A DNA stretch of 64,000 bases from JAHBNG01 sp039028975 (GCA_039028975.1 JBCCHB010000018.1:62001-126000), one strand, 5' to 3'; counted from the stretch's first letter, positions 44,217 to 53,244 are shown. Program-made: numbers and translations. Notes: generated from the letters alone by a model not told the origin.

Positions 44217-46919
44217 TTATGGTTTCTTGGGCGTTTGCCCTAGCAAACCAGCATCCTGTAAGAAGGCTGTTACAACGGCATCGACAGATTCCTCATCGCC
44301 GCTATTGGTAAGACCATCTGGCCCAACGCGAACCCTTGCATTCAGCTCCATCATTACTTCAGAGGTAAGATGTTGCCCAAAACCGGTTAACACCTCAACA
44401 AGATTTGGATAGTTGCTAAGCGTTTCTTTTCTGACATTTGGTGCCGGAACGTATGCTGGATAAAAGCTACGAGTGTCTTCTAAAATGTGATCAGGCTCAA
44501 CGAGAACGCGACTATCTGTGTTGGTTCCCACAGCTACATCACATTGTTCAGCATTTAAGCCTTCAAGAGTCTCTGCCTGGGGCATGGTGATTACATTCTC
44601 TTCCTGGAAGCTGAATTCGTAGACTTTTTCTAGGGCTTTAAGTCCGACATTTTTATTATCATATAGCGTGTCAATCATGCACAGGCGTAGGGGAGAATTA
44701 TTTTCATTCATATAGGCAGCTAGGTCGTCTATGGTCTCTATCCCCTGGACCCGAATTGCATCACGAACCACAAGGCTCTTGCTCAGGACAAACTCGGTTG
44801 GTTCGAGCCACAGGATGTCTTCTCCCTCATCCATACGCTTGATTAAGAAGTAAGAACGTCTACTATCGATCGGTAGGGCGCTTGTCTCCAAATTGTGATA
44901 GGTCGTTAGAGCAGTTCCAGAAAACTCTGGGTAAATATCAATCTCACCAGCGCTTAGGGCCTCACGGATCTCTTCTGCAGGATACCTGATTTGTTCAACC
45001 ATATGAATGCCCGATTCTTGCAATAACCGAGCAATAATTTTAGCTAGAATGATACTTTCACTGCTGTTCGTAGAGGCTACCCTGAGGGGCGGTATTTCTA
45101 GCAGCCCAATACTATGTAAGAATCTGCGAGCAACTGAATCGGCATCTTCCTCATCTCCACTATTGACAATGCCATCGGGGCCTATATTGACAAGCGCATT
45201 GAGTTCTGTCATTTTGGCTTCAGTAAGTCTATCAACAAAGTATGCCAATGCCTCTTTAATTTTGGGATTCTCGCTTAAGACCGATTGACGGATGACCGGC
45301 GCGGGTACATAGTATGGGAAGAATGCTAAATCATCCTCCAATGCCCGTTCGTTGAACAATGTAATATGACCATCAATATTCGTTCCTACGGCAACCTCAC
45401 ACTCACCCAATCCTAGGTTCTGAAGGGTTTCTCCCTGGGGCATAGAGAGGACATTTTCGGCTTTGAAGCGAAAGACATAGGTTTCTTCCAACGCGACCAA
45501 GCCATCGTAATCAGGTGCCAATAGCGTATCGATGATGCATAGCCGCAGAGGAGAATCATTTTCATTCATGAAGATAGCCAAATCGCTTATTGTATGTATC
45601 TCTTGATTCCAAAGTTTGTGATTCACAATGAGTGATTTGCGGAGCGTGTAGGCGGTTGGCACAAGCCAAGCGATCCCTTGAGGTTCATCTAGTCGCTGGG
45701 CTAAGGCAAGAGATCGATGTCGGTCTGCTGGCAGCGTATCAGATGGTAGATTATGATGAGATGTTAGGGCCTCTCCTGTTGTCTCTGGATAGATGTCGAT
45801 TTCACCACTCTCTAAGGCTGAACGGAGATCTGCTGCAGGCAATCCCGTCTGATCATTGACGCTAAATCCTGCATTTTGGAGCAGTAGTACAATCAGCTTA
45901 CCCAGAAGCAGATTTGCTGGATTGGATGCGGATGCGACAGTTATCGGGGGTGCTTTAAGTAGACCGAGTCGGCGTAGAAAGCTGCGAGCGGCTGCTTCAG
46001 TGCTTTTTTCATCTCCGCTATCTTGAATACGGTCAAAACCGAGCGTCACAGTAGCTTTTAGCTCATGTATCTCTTCGACCGTTAGAGCTGTGGAAATGGG
46101 TGCCAATATGTCAGCAATTTCAGGATTCTCGTCAATCATTTCTTGGCGTATGATCGCTGCAGGGACGAAGTGGGGAAAGTAGTTGCGTGTATCTTCCAGT
46201 TCATGCTCTTCCTGGAACAAGGTTGCGTTGGTCGTATTGGTAACCCATGCCACCTGGCAAGCTTCTTTACCCAATCTCAAAACTGCATCGTCTTGGGCCA
46301 TTGGCAACACACTCTCTGGTTTAAAGCTAAATTCATATATTTCTTCTAGAGCCTCTAAGCTAACATGTCCACTATCGATATATGATTCCGCTATGCATAT
46401 GCGCAATGGCGACCCATTCTCATTCATATACCTTGCTAGAGCATCAATTGTATGAATTCCCTGACCCCACAGTTCTGCATCTACGACGAGTGCTTTGCGG
46501 ACGGTGTATGCCAAGGGATCAAGCCAGATAATGCCGTCACCTTCATCCAGTCGTTTGGCGAGTGCGTAGGAACGTTGCTGGTCAGTGGGTAACGTATCGG
46601 TCGGCAGATTGTGATAGACTGCTAAGGCAAAACCTGTTAGCTCTGGGTAAATATCAATTTCGCCGTTTTTCATGGCCTTGCGAATGTTGGCAAGCGGCGT
46701 TTCAGTTCTATCGTCAACCGCAAATCCAGCATTCCGTAAAAGAAGCACAATGATCTTACCGATAAGCTGATTTTCTATACCAGACTGTGATGCAACGACG
46801 ATCAGGGTTGCCCCTGCATGGGCATTGCCATCCGTTTGTGAGTGAGCTATGTCAACAATGACCAATTGCAATAGGATAATGATTGTAATGACTGGCAACA
46901 TAATTCGATATACAACCAT
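44217..46919 (-). CDS. Exported protein with three tandem glycine betaine/choline-type substrate-binding domains
   Basis: The protein has 900 residues. After an N-terminal export signal (LPVITIIILLQLVIVDIAHS, no lipobox Cys) come three homologous units of about 290 residues, at about 35-325, 326-615 and 616-900. Each has the OpuAC/ProX hallmark GEIDIYPE followed by an HNL, a SLR-type IRQ or VRK segment and a closing NSGDEE-x-ARSFL-like stretch leading to GLL. Single-domain relatives of about 300 residues bind glycine betaine, choline or carnitine for ABC uptake. A triple form with no permease or ATPase beside it is unusual and may be a sensor or periplasmic buffer. GAGGAGGGTGT precedes the ATG. 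Confidence 0.88.
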   Translation of the reverse strand: MVVYRIMLPVITIIILLQLVIVDIAHSQTDGNAHAGATLIVVASQSGIENQLIGKIIVLLLRNAGFAVDDRTETPLANIRKAMKNGEIDIYPELTGFALAVYHNLPTDTLPTDQQRSYALAKRLDEGDGIIWLDPLAYTVRKALVVDAELWGQGIHTIDALARYMNENGSPLRICIAESYIDSGHVSLEALEEIYEFSFKPESVLPMAQDDAVLRLGKEACQVAWVTNTTNATLFQEEHELEDTRNYFPHFVPAAIIRQEMIDENPEIADILAPISTALTVEEIHELKATVTLGFDRIQDSGDEKSTEAAARSFLRRLGLLKAPPITVASASNPANLLLGKLIVLLLQNAGFSVNDQTGLPAADLRSALESGEIDIYPETTGEALTSHHNLPSDTLPADRHRSLALAQRLDEPQGIAWLVPTAYTLRKSLIVNHKLWNQEIHTISDLAIFMNENDSPLRLCIIDTLLAPDYDGLVALEETYVFRFKAENVLSMPQGETLQNLGLGECEVAVGTNIDGHITLFNERALEDDLAFFPYYVPAPVIRQSVLSENPKIKEALAYFVDRLTEAKMTELNALVNIGPDGIVNSGDEEDADSVARRFLHSIGLLEIPPLRVASTNSSESIILAKIIARLLQESGIHMVEQIRYPAEEIREALSAGEIDIYPEFSGTALTTYHNLETSALPIDSRRSYFLIKRMDEGEDILWLEPTEFVLSKSLVVRDAIRVQGIETIDDLAAYMNENNSPLRLCMIDTLYDNKNVGLKALEKVYEFSFQEENVITMPQAETLEGLNAEQCDVAVGTNTDSRVLVEPDHILEDTRSFYPAYVPAPNVRKETLSNYPNLVEVLTGFGQHLTSEVMMELNARVRVGPDGLTNSGDEESVDAVVTAFLQDAGLLGQTPKKP

Positions 46920-47180
46920 ACACCCTCCTCATTATGTTATAAAATATGTACGGATCTTTGGATACTTAAGGAGGGAGCCCAGGGTCAAGACATATCTTGC
47001 CTCTGGGAAAACCGTACCAGCCCCGTGAGATCCTGCAAACTATAAGTGCCTGCCCCGTTTGTCTTAGGTTACGACGGCCAGCGGTCGTATAGGCAAAAAA
47101 GGACATTTTTCTGGCAGTTGCCAAATCATTATGTTGAAAGTGTTGACGTGCAATGCTTGACTATGATGATATGGGAATTC

Positions 47181-47224
47181 GGTGATGTAAGATTATGGTG
47201 ATGTAAGACCGCGGTGATGTAAGA
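47181..47224. repeat. Three GGTGATGTAAGA direct repeats, 16-bp period
   Basis: The 12-mer occurs at 47181-47192, 47197-47208 and 47213-47224 with variable 4-bp spacers. They lie about 260 bp upstream of the triple binding-protein gene and could be a regulator site. The rest of the 832-bp gap 46920-47751 (two short open frames near 47353 and 47619) contains nothing supported. Confidence 0.85.
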
Positions 47225-47751
47225 TAGAATTAAATCGGTATGGATAGAATATGTCAACCACATGAGAAACCAATGAGCCGAAAAGAGTAATTTTTCAGAC
47301 TACAAGCCTTAAGTAAACTCTTCCTTTCTTACCTTAGAAACTTGGAAAAAACGTGTCTTTGTTCCTATCTTTGGTCTGGCTTGTCTACGTTAGGCGAAGA
47401 AACAGCTTAATTGTTGCGAATGTGAGGCAAATGGATCGACACATAACGCCCAGTCATCTATTTAAGCTATCGTTCTTAATACGAGGATGTTTAAAGGCGA
47501 AGGGGTTACTAGAAACAAGCTGTTTCATTCGGAAAAATGTGATATTTATCGGACTTCACTAAATAATATCCTATTTAGCTGAGACAATCCATACGTCTAC
47601 CGTACGTTACGCATCCGATTGGTATATAAGGATCGCAGCGTAAATAAAGTATACGATTTCTTATTCGGGCACCATTTGGGCACGAAACGACAGAATCGAA
47701 ATTTCCATTTTTGGTTCATTCTAATTCCTCAGCATCCATTTATGTATGCGA

Positions 47752-48705
47752 TTAATAGCTCTCACTCGCCCTTCCCTCTCGTAATGCGATTTCTGGGCAC
47801 CCACCTAGCTCATAAATTTTCGTCCGCAAATACTGAAGCAACTCTCGCCGTTTTTTGATATTTGCAACTTGCTCATAGGGAATGGGGTCACCTATCTCGA
47901 TTTGGAGGGGATCGCCGATCTTTTTGTAAATCTCGTGGACAACTAGTGATAGACGCACTGTCGCGCTAAATTGGCTGATGATATGAAAGAAACGGCTATT
48001 GTGACCATGGAAGTAGATGGGAACGACGGTGGCTTTTGTCATTTGTATGAGCTTGGTGACAAATAGCTTCCACTCTAAGTCGGCCACAGGACCAAAAAGT
48101 CCTTCTGATGTGGAAATACCACCTCCAGGAAAGATAACAATTGTGCCACCTGCGCGTAGAAGTTCTATCGAACGTCGCTTGGTCTCGATGTTGGTCTGTA
48201 CGGCTTCAGCTGTCTCTTCAAAGTCAACAGGGAGTGCATAGGGCGCAATGCGTTCTTCCCGGCAAAGGCTAGCATGGAGAAGAATGCGGAAATCGCCTCT
48301 GGAAAGTGTGGCCAAATGACACATGGTTAATCCATCGAGTAGGCCGTAGGGATGGTTGGCCACAAAAATAACCGGGCCACTTTGGGGTATTTTAGCAAAC
48401 TGGGCTTCATCATAGTTGAGTTCAACACGTAATTGCTCAAGGCATGAAGCAAATAGATCACCTTGTGCTTCGTAATTGTACAAGGCCCGTGCATACATTT
48501 TTTCAAGCTTACGTACGCCTCCCAGTCGCTCGAAGGAACGGATGAGCACCGTTTTAAGAAGTGGATCTTCGGGTAGAGCATAAGTCAATTGGGGGTGCTT
48601 TATCCCATACTCTTTACGATTGTACCCATCACGGCGATGACGACCGATATCATTGATAAATCTAAAGGCCCGAGGCCATTGCTCGGTTGAACGGGGACTG
48701 CTCAT
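47752..48705 (-). CDS. Lysophospholipid acyltransferase-like protein (PlsC superfamily), second of the lipid cluster
   Basis: The protein has about 317 residues. The acyltransferase motif I is NHPYGLLD (H-x4-D), motif III reads VIFPGGGIS, and motif IV is TVVPIYFHGHNS. The N-terminal helical extension and overall form resemble hemolysin-like and ornithine-lipid O-acyltransferases more than classic PlsC. It would transfer an acyl group to a lyso-lipid at the membrane. An ATG at 48705 was used; a GTG at 48714 follows an AAGGA and is also possible. A 190-bp gap separates it from the PAP2 gene, so it may have its own promoter. Confidence 0.85.
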   Translation of the reverse strand: MSSPRSTEQWPRAFRFINDIGRHRRDGYNRKEYGIKHPQLTYALPEDPLLKTVLIRSFERLGGVRKLEKMYARALYNYEAQGDLFASCLEQLRVELNYDEAQFAKIPQSGPVIFVANHPYGLLDGLTMCHLATLSRGDFRILLHASLCREERIAPYALPVDFEETAEAVQTNIETKRRSIELLRAGGTIVIFPGGGISTSEGLFGPVADLEWKLFVTKLIQMTKATVVPIYFHGHNSRFFHIISQFSATVRLSLVVHEIYKKIGDPLQIEIGDPIPYEQVANIKKRRELLQYLRTKIYELGGCPEIALREGRASESY

Positions 48706-48904
48706 AAACAACACGATTCCTTATCCCTAAAATACGATACTTAGCAATATATCTGTAAACGTAAGTGATACGCATACGATGCCCGGCATTCCGGGTATGA
48801 TCACTGACGAGCACTTTGTCCTATGCACTGCACTGGTGTCAGCTTGGTTCTCACGTTTACATTTCTGCACTCAGTAGATATACGCCGTCCCAAGCAGCTA
48901 CGTT

Positions 48905-49537
48905 TTACTGATACTGAACAACGAACCAGATGATTAATACACCAAGTAACGATCCAACAACGGTTTGATAAAATGTGTGACGATGGAGGTAAAGACGAGA
49001 CCATGCAATAACGAATACCATGAACACCGATAGAAGTGCTGGTAAACCAAAAACGTACAGACAAATCGTTGCAAGTTCTGCTGCTGCTAGACAGTGGAGA
49101 CTGATCTTCCAACGCAACGTAATGAGTAAAACCAAAACAGTTTGTATTACAGTAGCATATCCAATAAGTAAAACCAAATTAGGTGCATTGTACCACCGCG
49201 CTGCCAGAGCAACCGTCGTTGTCGTCAATAACATGAAGCAGAGTGGCCGGATGCGCTCTGAACGAAAAGGCAGATGTATGTCTGATACTTTGCCACTATG
49301 GACGAGAAGAAGAATATAGGCCGATGGCAGCGCTAACGTGGTAATGGCAAAGAGCGTCAACCAAAACCAACCGCTGGCAGATGACACAAGCCCTCCAATA
49401 AGCAACAATGTCATCAACCCAACCAGCGGTGGACAAAAGACATTTGAGATGGAATTGGCTATGAATGTAATCGTTTGATCGTCTCTTGACAAAGATGGAA
49501 ACGGGCTGCTATCAGTCGGAACAGCATTCGCTTTCAT
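48905..49537 (-). CDS. PAP2-superfamily membrane protein (phosphatidate phosphatase-like)
   Basis: The protein has 210 residues with about five membrane segments. The late ISLHCLAAAELA and SRLYLHRHTFYQTVVGSLLG stretches match the second and third PAP2 motifs (S-x-x-H and SR-x5-H-x3-D), though the final acidic residue is replaced by Gln (YQT). It may be a weak or altered phosphatase. Making diacylglycerol from phosphatidate would feed the BtaA-like enzyme encoded upstream in the same operon. The gap to the methyltransferase gene is 29 bp. Confidence 0.75.
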   Translation of the reverse strand: MKANAVPTDSSPFPSLSRDDQTITFIANSISNVFCPPLVGLMTLLLIGGLVSSASGWFWLTLFAITTLALPSAYILLLVHSGKVSDIHLPFRSERIRPLCFMLLTTTTVALAARWYNAPNLVLLIGYATVIQTVLVLLITLRWKISLHCLAAAELATICLYVFGLPALLSVFMVFVIAWSRLYLHRHTFYQTVVGSLLGVLIIWFVVQYQ

Positions 49538-49566
49538 ATTTTCCCGTACCTATAGGTTTTCAGATT

Positions 49567-50256
49567 TTATTTCTGGCCCACAAAGAGCAAATAGCTCCAG
49601 ATTCCACCATATGCCTGTTTGACAGTTTTTTGCTGAGGCGCAAAGTGTTCTTCCAGCTTGGGCGGCAGATGACTGTCCATACGTACGTGGTTGACCCCCA
49701 TCCAGCGCTTGAATCCTTTCAGGGCTGAGTCGTGAAAATCAACAACGGCAATCAAACCACCAGGCGCCAGATCCCGGTGGGATTGTTCAATGGCGGCATC
49801 CCAACCTGGATTGAACATCGTCAACGCATATGAAAAGAGAATGAGGTCATACTCTTCTGTTTGAGGAATTGTACCATAGGCCCCTTGCAGTAAATCTACC
49901 TGAATCCTGACATCCGCCATGTTTTTACGGGCCACATTGAGCATATCGGCCGATAAATCCAGACCGACTAAGGATGCATGGGGAAAATGGCGGTGCAATG
50001 TGCGCAAGTTTTTTCCCGTACCACACCCCACCTCTAAAATGCGTTTGGGTTGGTGATCTTTGGCTGCAATGTCCGCTGCAATCTTTACAATTGCATCCCG
50101 TCCAAACAGAAAGCTCCAACGAGTCCAGTCATAGATTTGTGAATGTAGCTGATAGTAGCTGGTTAATGTACGGTTGTTTGAATCAAAACTTGCATTAAAA
50201 TCATCCGCATCTAATGAGGGACTTTCCTGCCGTACCTGTTCTTGATTCAGCGTCAT
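49567..50256 (-). CDS. btaB: BtaB-like SAM-dependent methyltransferase
   Basis: The protein has 229 residues. Motif I ILEVGCGTGKNLRTL and LVGLDLSADML mark a class I methyltransferase; LILFSYALTMFNPG is the post-motif region. In betaine lipid synthesis BtaB adds three methyl groups to the homoserine nitrogen. Its ATG overlaps the stop of the BtaA-like gene, which is what supports this role; the sequence alone shows only a methyltransferase. It would work at the membrane face on the BtaA product. Confidence 0.78.
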   Translation of the reverse strand: MTLNQEQVRQESPSLDADDFNASFDSNNRTLTSYYQLHSQIYDWTRWSFLFGRDAIVKIAADIAAKDHQPKRILEVGCGTGKNLRTLHRHFPHASLVGLDLSADMLNVARKNMADVRIQVDLLQGAYGTIPQTEEYDLILFSYALTMFNPGWDAAIEQSHRDLAPGGLIAVVDFHDSALKGFKRWMGVNHVRMDSHLPPKLEEHFAPQQKTVKQAYGGIWSYLLFVGQK

Positions 50257-51437
50257 TATCGCACCTCAGCAAAGTGGAGACTGGCATATGTACCCACCCG
50301 GTCTGTTTGGTGAAGAGGGTCACTTTGCTCTGGTAGAAATTGAAGAGCTTCTTCGGCAAAAGATGGTAGAAAATCTAGCTCTGGGCTAGCCGAGCGTATA
50401 AGAATCTTGGTGCCGGGTCGACTGTTTGCCAGAATCAGATTCCATTCTTCTTCTAGCGCTTCAGGTGCATGGGCGGCCATCCAGTCTTGATGGTCTAGCA
50501 GCACAAAGTGGGAATATGTGCTCGGGTTACACCTTAGAAAATCTGCTATGGTCATAGTATGAGGGAACACCTTGGGTGAGCTCTGCCGCAGTGCAAGAAG
50601 GTTCTCTTCTTTGAGGTAGTTGGGACAGCACTCTGGCGTATATTGCCCAGTCAGATAGACCCGCCAGAAGTAATTATCGCGGATGGGAATCTGGGTGAAA
50701 ACGTGACGAATCCGCTCTGTGACGTAGGCTTGAACACTTCTTCCAGGAGAGCGATGCATCAGCTGAATTTGAGGCGTTGGAACGCCCAACATGGCCATCA
50801 CAACAGGCTGCTTGACCAACCAGGATGTGGTTCTATCCCAAAGAACATTTTCGACCGATTCATAAATTGCCTGTTGCTCGGTCATATTTTGGGCAGCCAA
50901 CAGTTGGCTAAATCCTTCCCGCAGAGTGCGCCTTACGCGCAAATAGTAGTTGCGAAAGAACCATGCTACTTTACCAGATGAGCCGCAGTAATAAAAGGAG
51001 CCACGGTTCTTTGGCTTTTCAAAATAGTAATGCTTCTTCTGCCAAAATCGCTGGGTAGTTGATGTCATTTCACTAGAGAGTCCATTGATAATATTCTCTG
51101 CGTCAGAATGAGCACCTTTACCGAACAACTCGAAAAACGATTGATGATCTAATTCTTGTAGGGCTACTAACTTCAGTTCCAAAAGCGCATTTTGGTGCGG
51201 ATTAACATCAACTGCGTGAATCTCGGCTGGTGAATCGAGTAGATAGTCTAGCGTATTGCACCCTGCGCTGGTCAGTACAACAACCTTGCTCTGGCTATCC
51301 AATGCCATTAGCTGGCGATCAATCCGTGGATCTTCCCAACATGCATTGTAAATGAGGGTGTTCGAGTGAATTTTGCGAAAAACATAGTCGTTGACTTCAC
51401 TGCCGATCTGGGTACCAATGTTCGATGCTAGCGTCAC
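50256..51437 (-). CDS. btaA: BtaA-like SAM:diacylglycerol 3-amino-3-carboxypropyltransferase (DUF3419)
   Basis: The protein has 393 residues, full length for the family. It shows the DUF3419 hallmarks IYNACWEDPRID (about residues 29-40), VVVLTSAGCNTLDYL and IHAVDVNPHQNALLELKLVAL, the SAM-binding core. BtaA transfers the aminocarboxypropyl group of SAM to diacylglycerol, the first step to diacylglyceryl-trimethylhomoserine. The gene order btaA-btaB with overlap supports the call. It lies 13 bp after the phospholipase-like gene. Some DUF3419 proteins outside lipid synthesis are known, so biochemical proof would be needed. Confidence 0.85.
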   Translation of the reverse strand: MTLASNIGTQIGSEVNDYVFRKIHSNTLIYNACWEDPRIDRQLMALDSQSKVVVLTSAGCNTLDYLLDSPAEIHAVDVNPHQNALLELKLVALQELDHQSFFELFGKGAHSDAENIINGLSSEMTSTTQRFWQKKHYYFEKPKNRGSFYYCGSSGKVAWFFRNYYLRVRRTLREGFSQLLAAQNMTEQQAIYESVENVLWDRTTSWLVKQPVVMAMLGVPTPQIQLMHRSPGRSVQAYVTERIRHVFTQIPIRDNYFWRVYLTGQYTPECCPNYLKEENLLALRQSSPKVFPHTMTIADFLRCNPSTYSHFVLLDHQDWMAAHAPEALEEEWNLILANSRPGTKILIRSASPELDFLPSFAEEALQFLPEQSDPLHQTDRVGTYASLHFAEVR

Positions 51438-51450
51438 AATTGAGTCTCCT

Positions 51451-52125
51451 TTACTCTCCCTTATAAAAATTTTCTAGAACTTTCGGCCCTCCCTGTTTTG
51501 CAATGGCATGGACTGCTCGTCGATACTCGGCGGTGGTTCGCTGCTGCGCCATAATCATTGAATAGACAAAGCGCAACCCCCGCTCCGGTGAATCCAAGTG
51601 CATCGCTTCATGACTGTGGGGAGGAAGCCACAAACATCGCAATAGCACACCAATAATGGGTACATAAAAAAGAATTTCTAGCATAAACCAGTGAGCTGTG
51701 CGCAATTCATTGTGATTCAGCACATCCTCATTCAAGCCATCAATCGTGCGAATCAGAGCGGACTCTCTTGCTGGTTGTTCACTTAGCCAAAGATCCACAT
51801 AATTGGTATGGGAATAGAAATCTTGAACCGTATGCAATAATCGGCCCAACGCTGCTCGTTGGTGTCGAGCCAGTTCCCTGGCTAGATGAACCTGCTCAAC
51901 GGATTGTTGAGCCAAGCTCTCGATCAGGGCGTGCTGTTCTTCTACATATTCAATGCTATCAGATATTTGGTTGTTGCAGAAATGTCGGCGGTACTGATTT
52001 GGGTGAAGGAAGCGAAGGACAGAATCTTGAGATAGATTGGCAGAGATAACTTGGCGAAGAGCTTTTGGGCTAAAGTCATCCCTTAATACCCATTGAGTTG
52101 TTTCGATATGGTATTTTGCGTACAT
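51451..52125 (-). CDS. Zinc-dependent phospholipase C-like / Het-C-like protein
   Basis: The protein has 224 residues. It has no close textbook name, but LGRLLHTVQDFYSHTNYVDLWL near the middle is the core of the Zn-dependent phospholipase C and Het-C fold, with His-Asp-His metal ligands. More His and Asp residues follow (DVLNHNELRTAHWF, PPHSHEAMHLDSPERG). A hydrophobic segment FMLEILFYVPIIGVLLRC may attach it to the membrane. There is no signal peptide. Between an acyltransferase and BtaA, a role in turning phospholipid into diacylglycerol is attractive but is inference. The gap to the acyltransferase stop is 2 bp. Confidence 0.65.
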   Translation of the reverse strand: MYAKYHIETTQWVLRDDFSPKALRQVISANLSQDSVLRFLHPNQYRRHFCNNQISDSIEYVEEQHALIESLAQQSVEQVHLARELARHQRAALGRLLHTVQDFYSHTNYVDLWLSEQPARESALIRTIDGLNEDVLNHNELRTAHWFMLEILFYVPIIGVLLRCLWLPPHSHEAMHLDSPERGLRFVYSMIMAQQRTTAEYRRAVHAIAKQGGPKVLENFYKGE

Positions 52126-52127
52126 GG

Positions 52128-52862
52128 CTATATATGTTGATATGGTCCGCGTTTTTCCTGAGGGAAAAGACGGGCAATCTGTACCATGATCTGCTCCGCC
52201 AAACGATTGAGGGCCTGACGTTGTTCTTGTCGCTTTAAGGTTGATTCAATGGCAACGGGGCCAAATACAGGACCGATATGAATAGCAACTTCTGTTCTTT
52301 TGAATCGAGTTAAGTTTTTTAGAACCTTTTCTGTTCCAACGAGGGCTATGGGTAAAATACGCGCTTTGCTTTGCATGGCCAAGTAGGCCGTTCCAGGCTG
52401 GGGGTAGGTTAATTCACCATCTGTACGGGCTAGATTATCGTAGCCATCATCAACGATCTGATGTCCCTGTGCTCGTAGTTTTGCCAGTTTCGGGTTGATT
52501 CCACCTTCAGGGAAGATTGCAATGGTTTTGCCATCTTGTAGAGTGGTAATCGCTTGGCGAATCGCTTTCCGATCGATTCGGCCTCGCCAAATGGGGATAC
52601 CATTAAAAACCTTCATAAACCAACGTACAAACCAGAATCGCTGTGATTCAGTTGCAATCAGAAAGACAGGGCGCACCGGAAGAAATATGGTAATGAGCGG
52701 GGCGTCGAACCAGCTAAAGTGGTTGGCTGTAACGATGAGCGGTTCGTTTTGAGGCACATTTTCCAGCCCCTCAATCCGCACTCGCATAATCAGGTTGGCA
52801 GCTAATCGGCCAAGCCCCAAAACAAACCATGCAACTATCTTTAATATGAATGAAATGATCAT
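52128..52862 (-). CDS. PlsC-type lysophospholipid acyltransferase, first of the lipid cluster
   Basis: The protein has 244 residues from the ATG at 52862. It starts with a hydrophobic anchor MIISFILKIVAWFVLGLG, has motif I NHFSWFD (H-x4-D), the GIPIWRGRID stretch and motif III IAIFPEGGINP. It would acylate a lysophosphatidate or similar lipid at the inner membrane. AAAGG stands about 7 nt before this ATG; a TTG five codons upstream is less likely. First gene of the operon that continues with the phospholipase-like, BtaA and BtaB genes. Confidence 0.88.
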   Translation of the reverse strand: MIISFILKIVAWFVLGLGRLAANLIMRVRIEGLENVPQNEPLIVTANHFSWFDAPLITIFLPVRPVFLIATESQRFWFVRWFMKVFNGIPIWRGRIDRKAIRQAITTLQDGKTIAIFPEGGINPKLAKLRAQGHQIVDDGYDNLARTDGELTYPQPGTAYLAMQSKARILPIALVGTEKVLKNLTRFKRTEVAIHIGPVFGPVAIESTLKRQEQRQALNRLAEQIMVQIARLFPQEKRGPYQHI

Positions 52863-52920
52863 TGGATTGCCTTTCAAATTTACTATTTCGCTCTATACCC
52901 ACCAAAAATAATTTCTGATT

Positions 52921-52929
52921 AGTATATCA
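52921..52929 (-). promoter_or_regulatory. Extended -10 promoter of the lipid operon (TGATATACT)
   Basis: On the minus strand TGA precedes TATACT, about 60 bp before the acyltransferase ATG. The last PHO-box-like heptamer ends about 28 bp upstream of it. Confidence 0.5.
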
Positions 52930-52954
52930 GGCTTTGTGTATGATGTGCCACGTA

Positions 52955-53016
52955 GGTTAACCATTTGTCAAGAGTTTGTTAACACATTATTTTCATCTGA
53001 TGAACAAACTGTAAAC
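52955..53016 (-). promoter_or_regulatory. PHO-box-like array: six heptamers at 11-bp spacing
   Basis: On the minus strand the heptamers read GTTTACA, GTTCATC, GAAAATA (degenerate), GTTAACA, CTTGACA and GTTAACC, each followed by exactly 4 bp (gttt, agat, atgt, aact, aatg). The 7+4 unit and the consensus resemble the direct-repeat units bound by PhoB/PhoP response regulators. The array lies about 90 bp upstream of the lipid operon. Binding by a Pho regulator is inference. Confidence 0.65.
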
Positions 53017-53149
53017 AGAATCAGAGCTTTAATGATCGAATTTCCCTCATCATGAAGTTCTTGGGGTTATTGGCTCCCGCCGAATATGTGAATGAAGTCG
53101 ATTCAGATCGCCAGTTGAGGGTATTAGGTAAAACTTGCTGTGTATATTG

Positions 53150-53212
53150 AAAAATGGCTCAGTATGGTTGCAAGTTTCCTAGAACTTGTTGCGACCATAC
53201 TGAGCCATTTTT
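53150..53212 (-). terminator. Strong hairpin terminator
   Basis: Arms AAAAATGGCTCAGTATGGT (53150-53168) and its perfect complement (53194-53212) form a 19-bp stem with a further inner stem. The A-run and T-run at the two ends allow termination in both directions; it follows the PhoX remnant on the minus strand. The remainder of the gap 52863-53244 holds the PHO-box-like array. Confidence 0.9.
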
Positions 53213-53244
53213 ACGCTTTACTGAAATTTAATGGGAGGTTCCCA

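Noticed and set aside
47353..47858. Two short plus-strand frames
   Set aside because: No similarity recognised, no start signal, and the second overlaps the acyltransferase gene in antisense.
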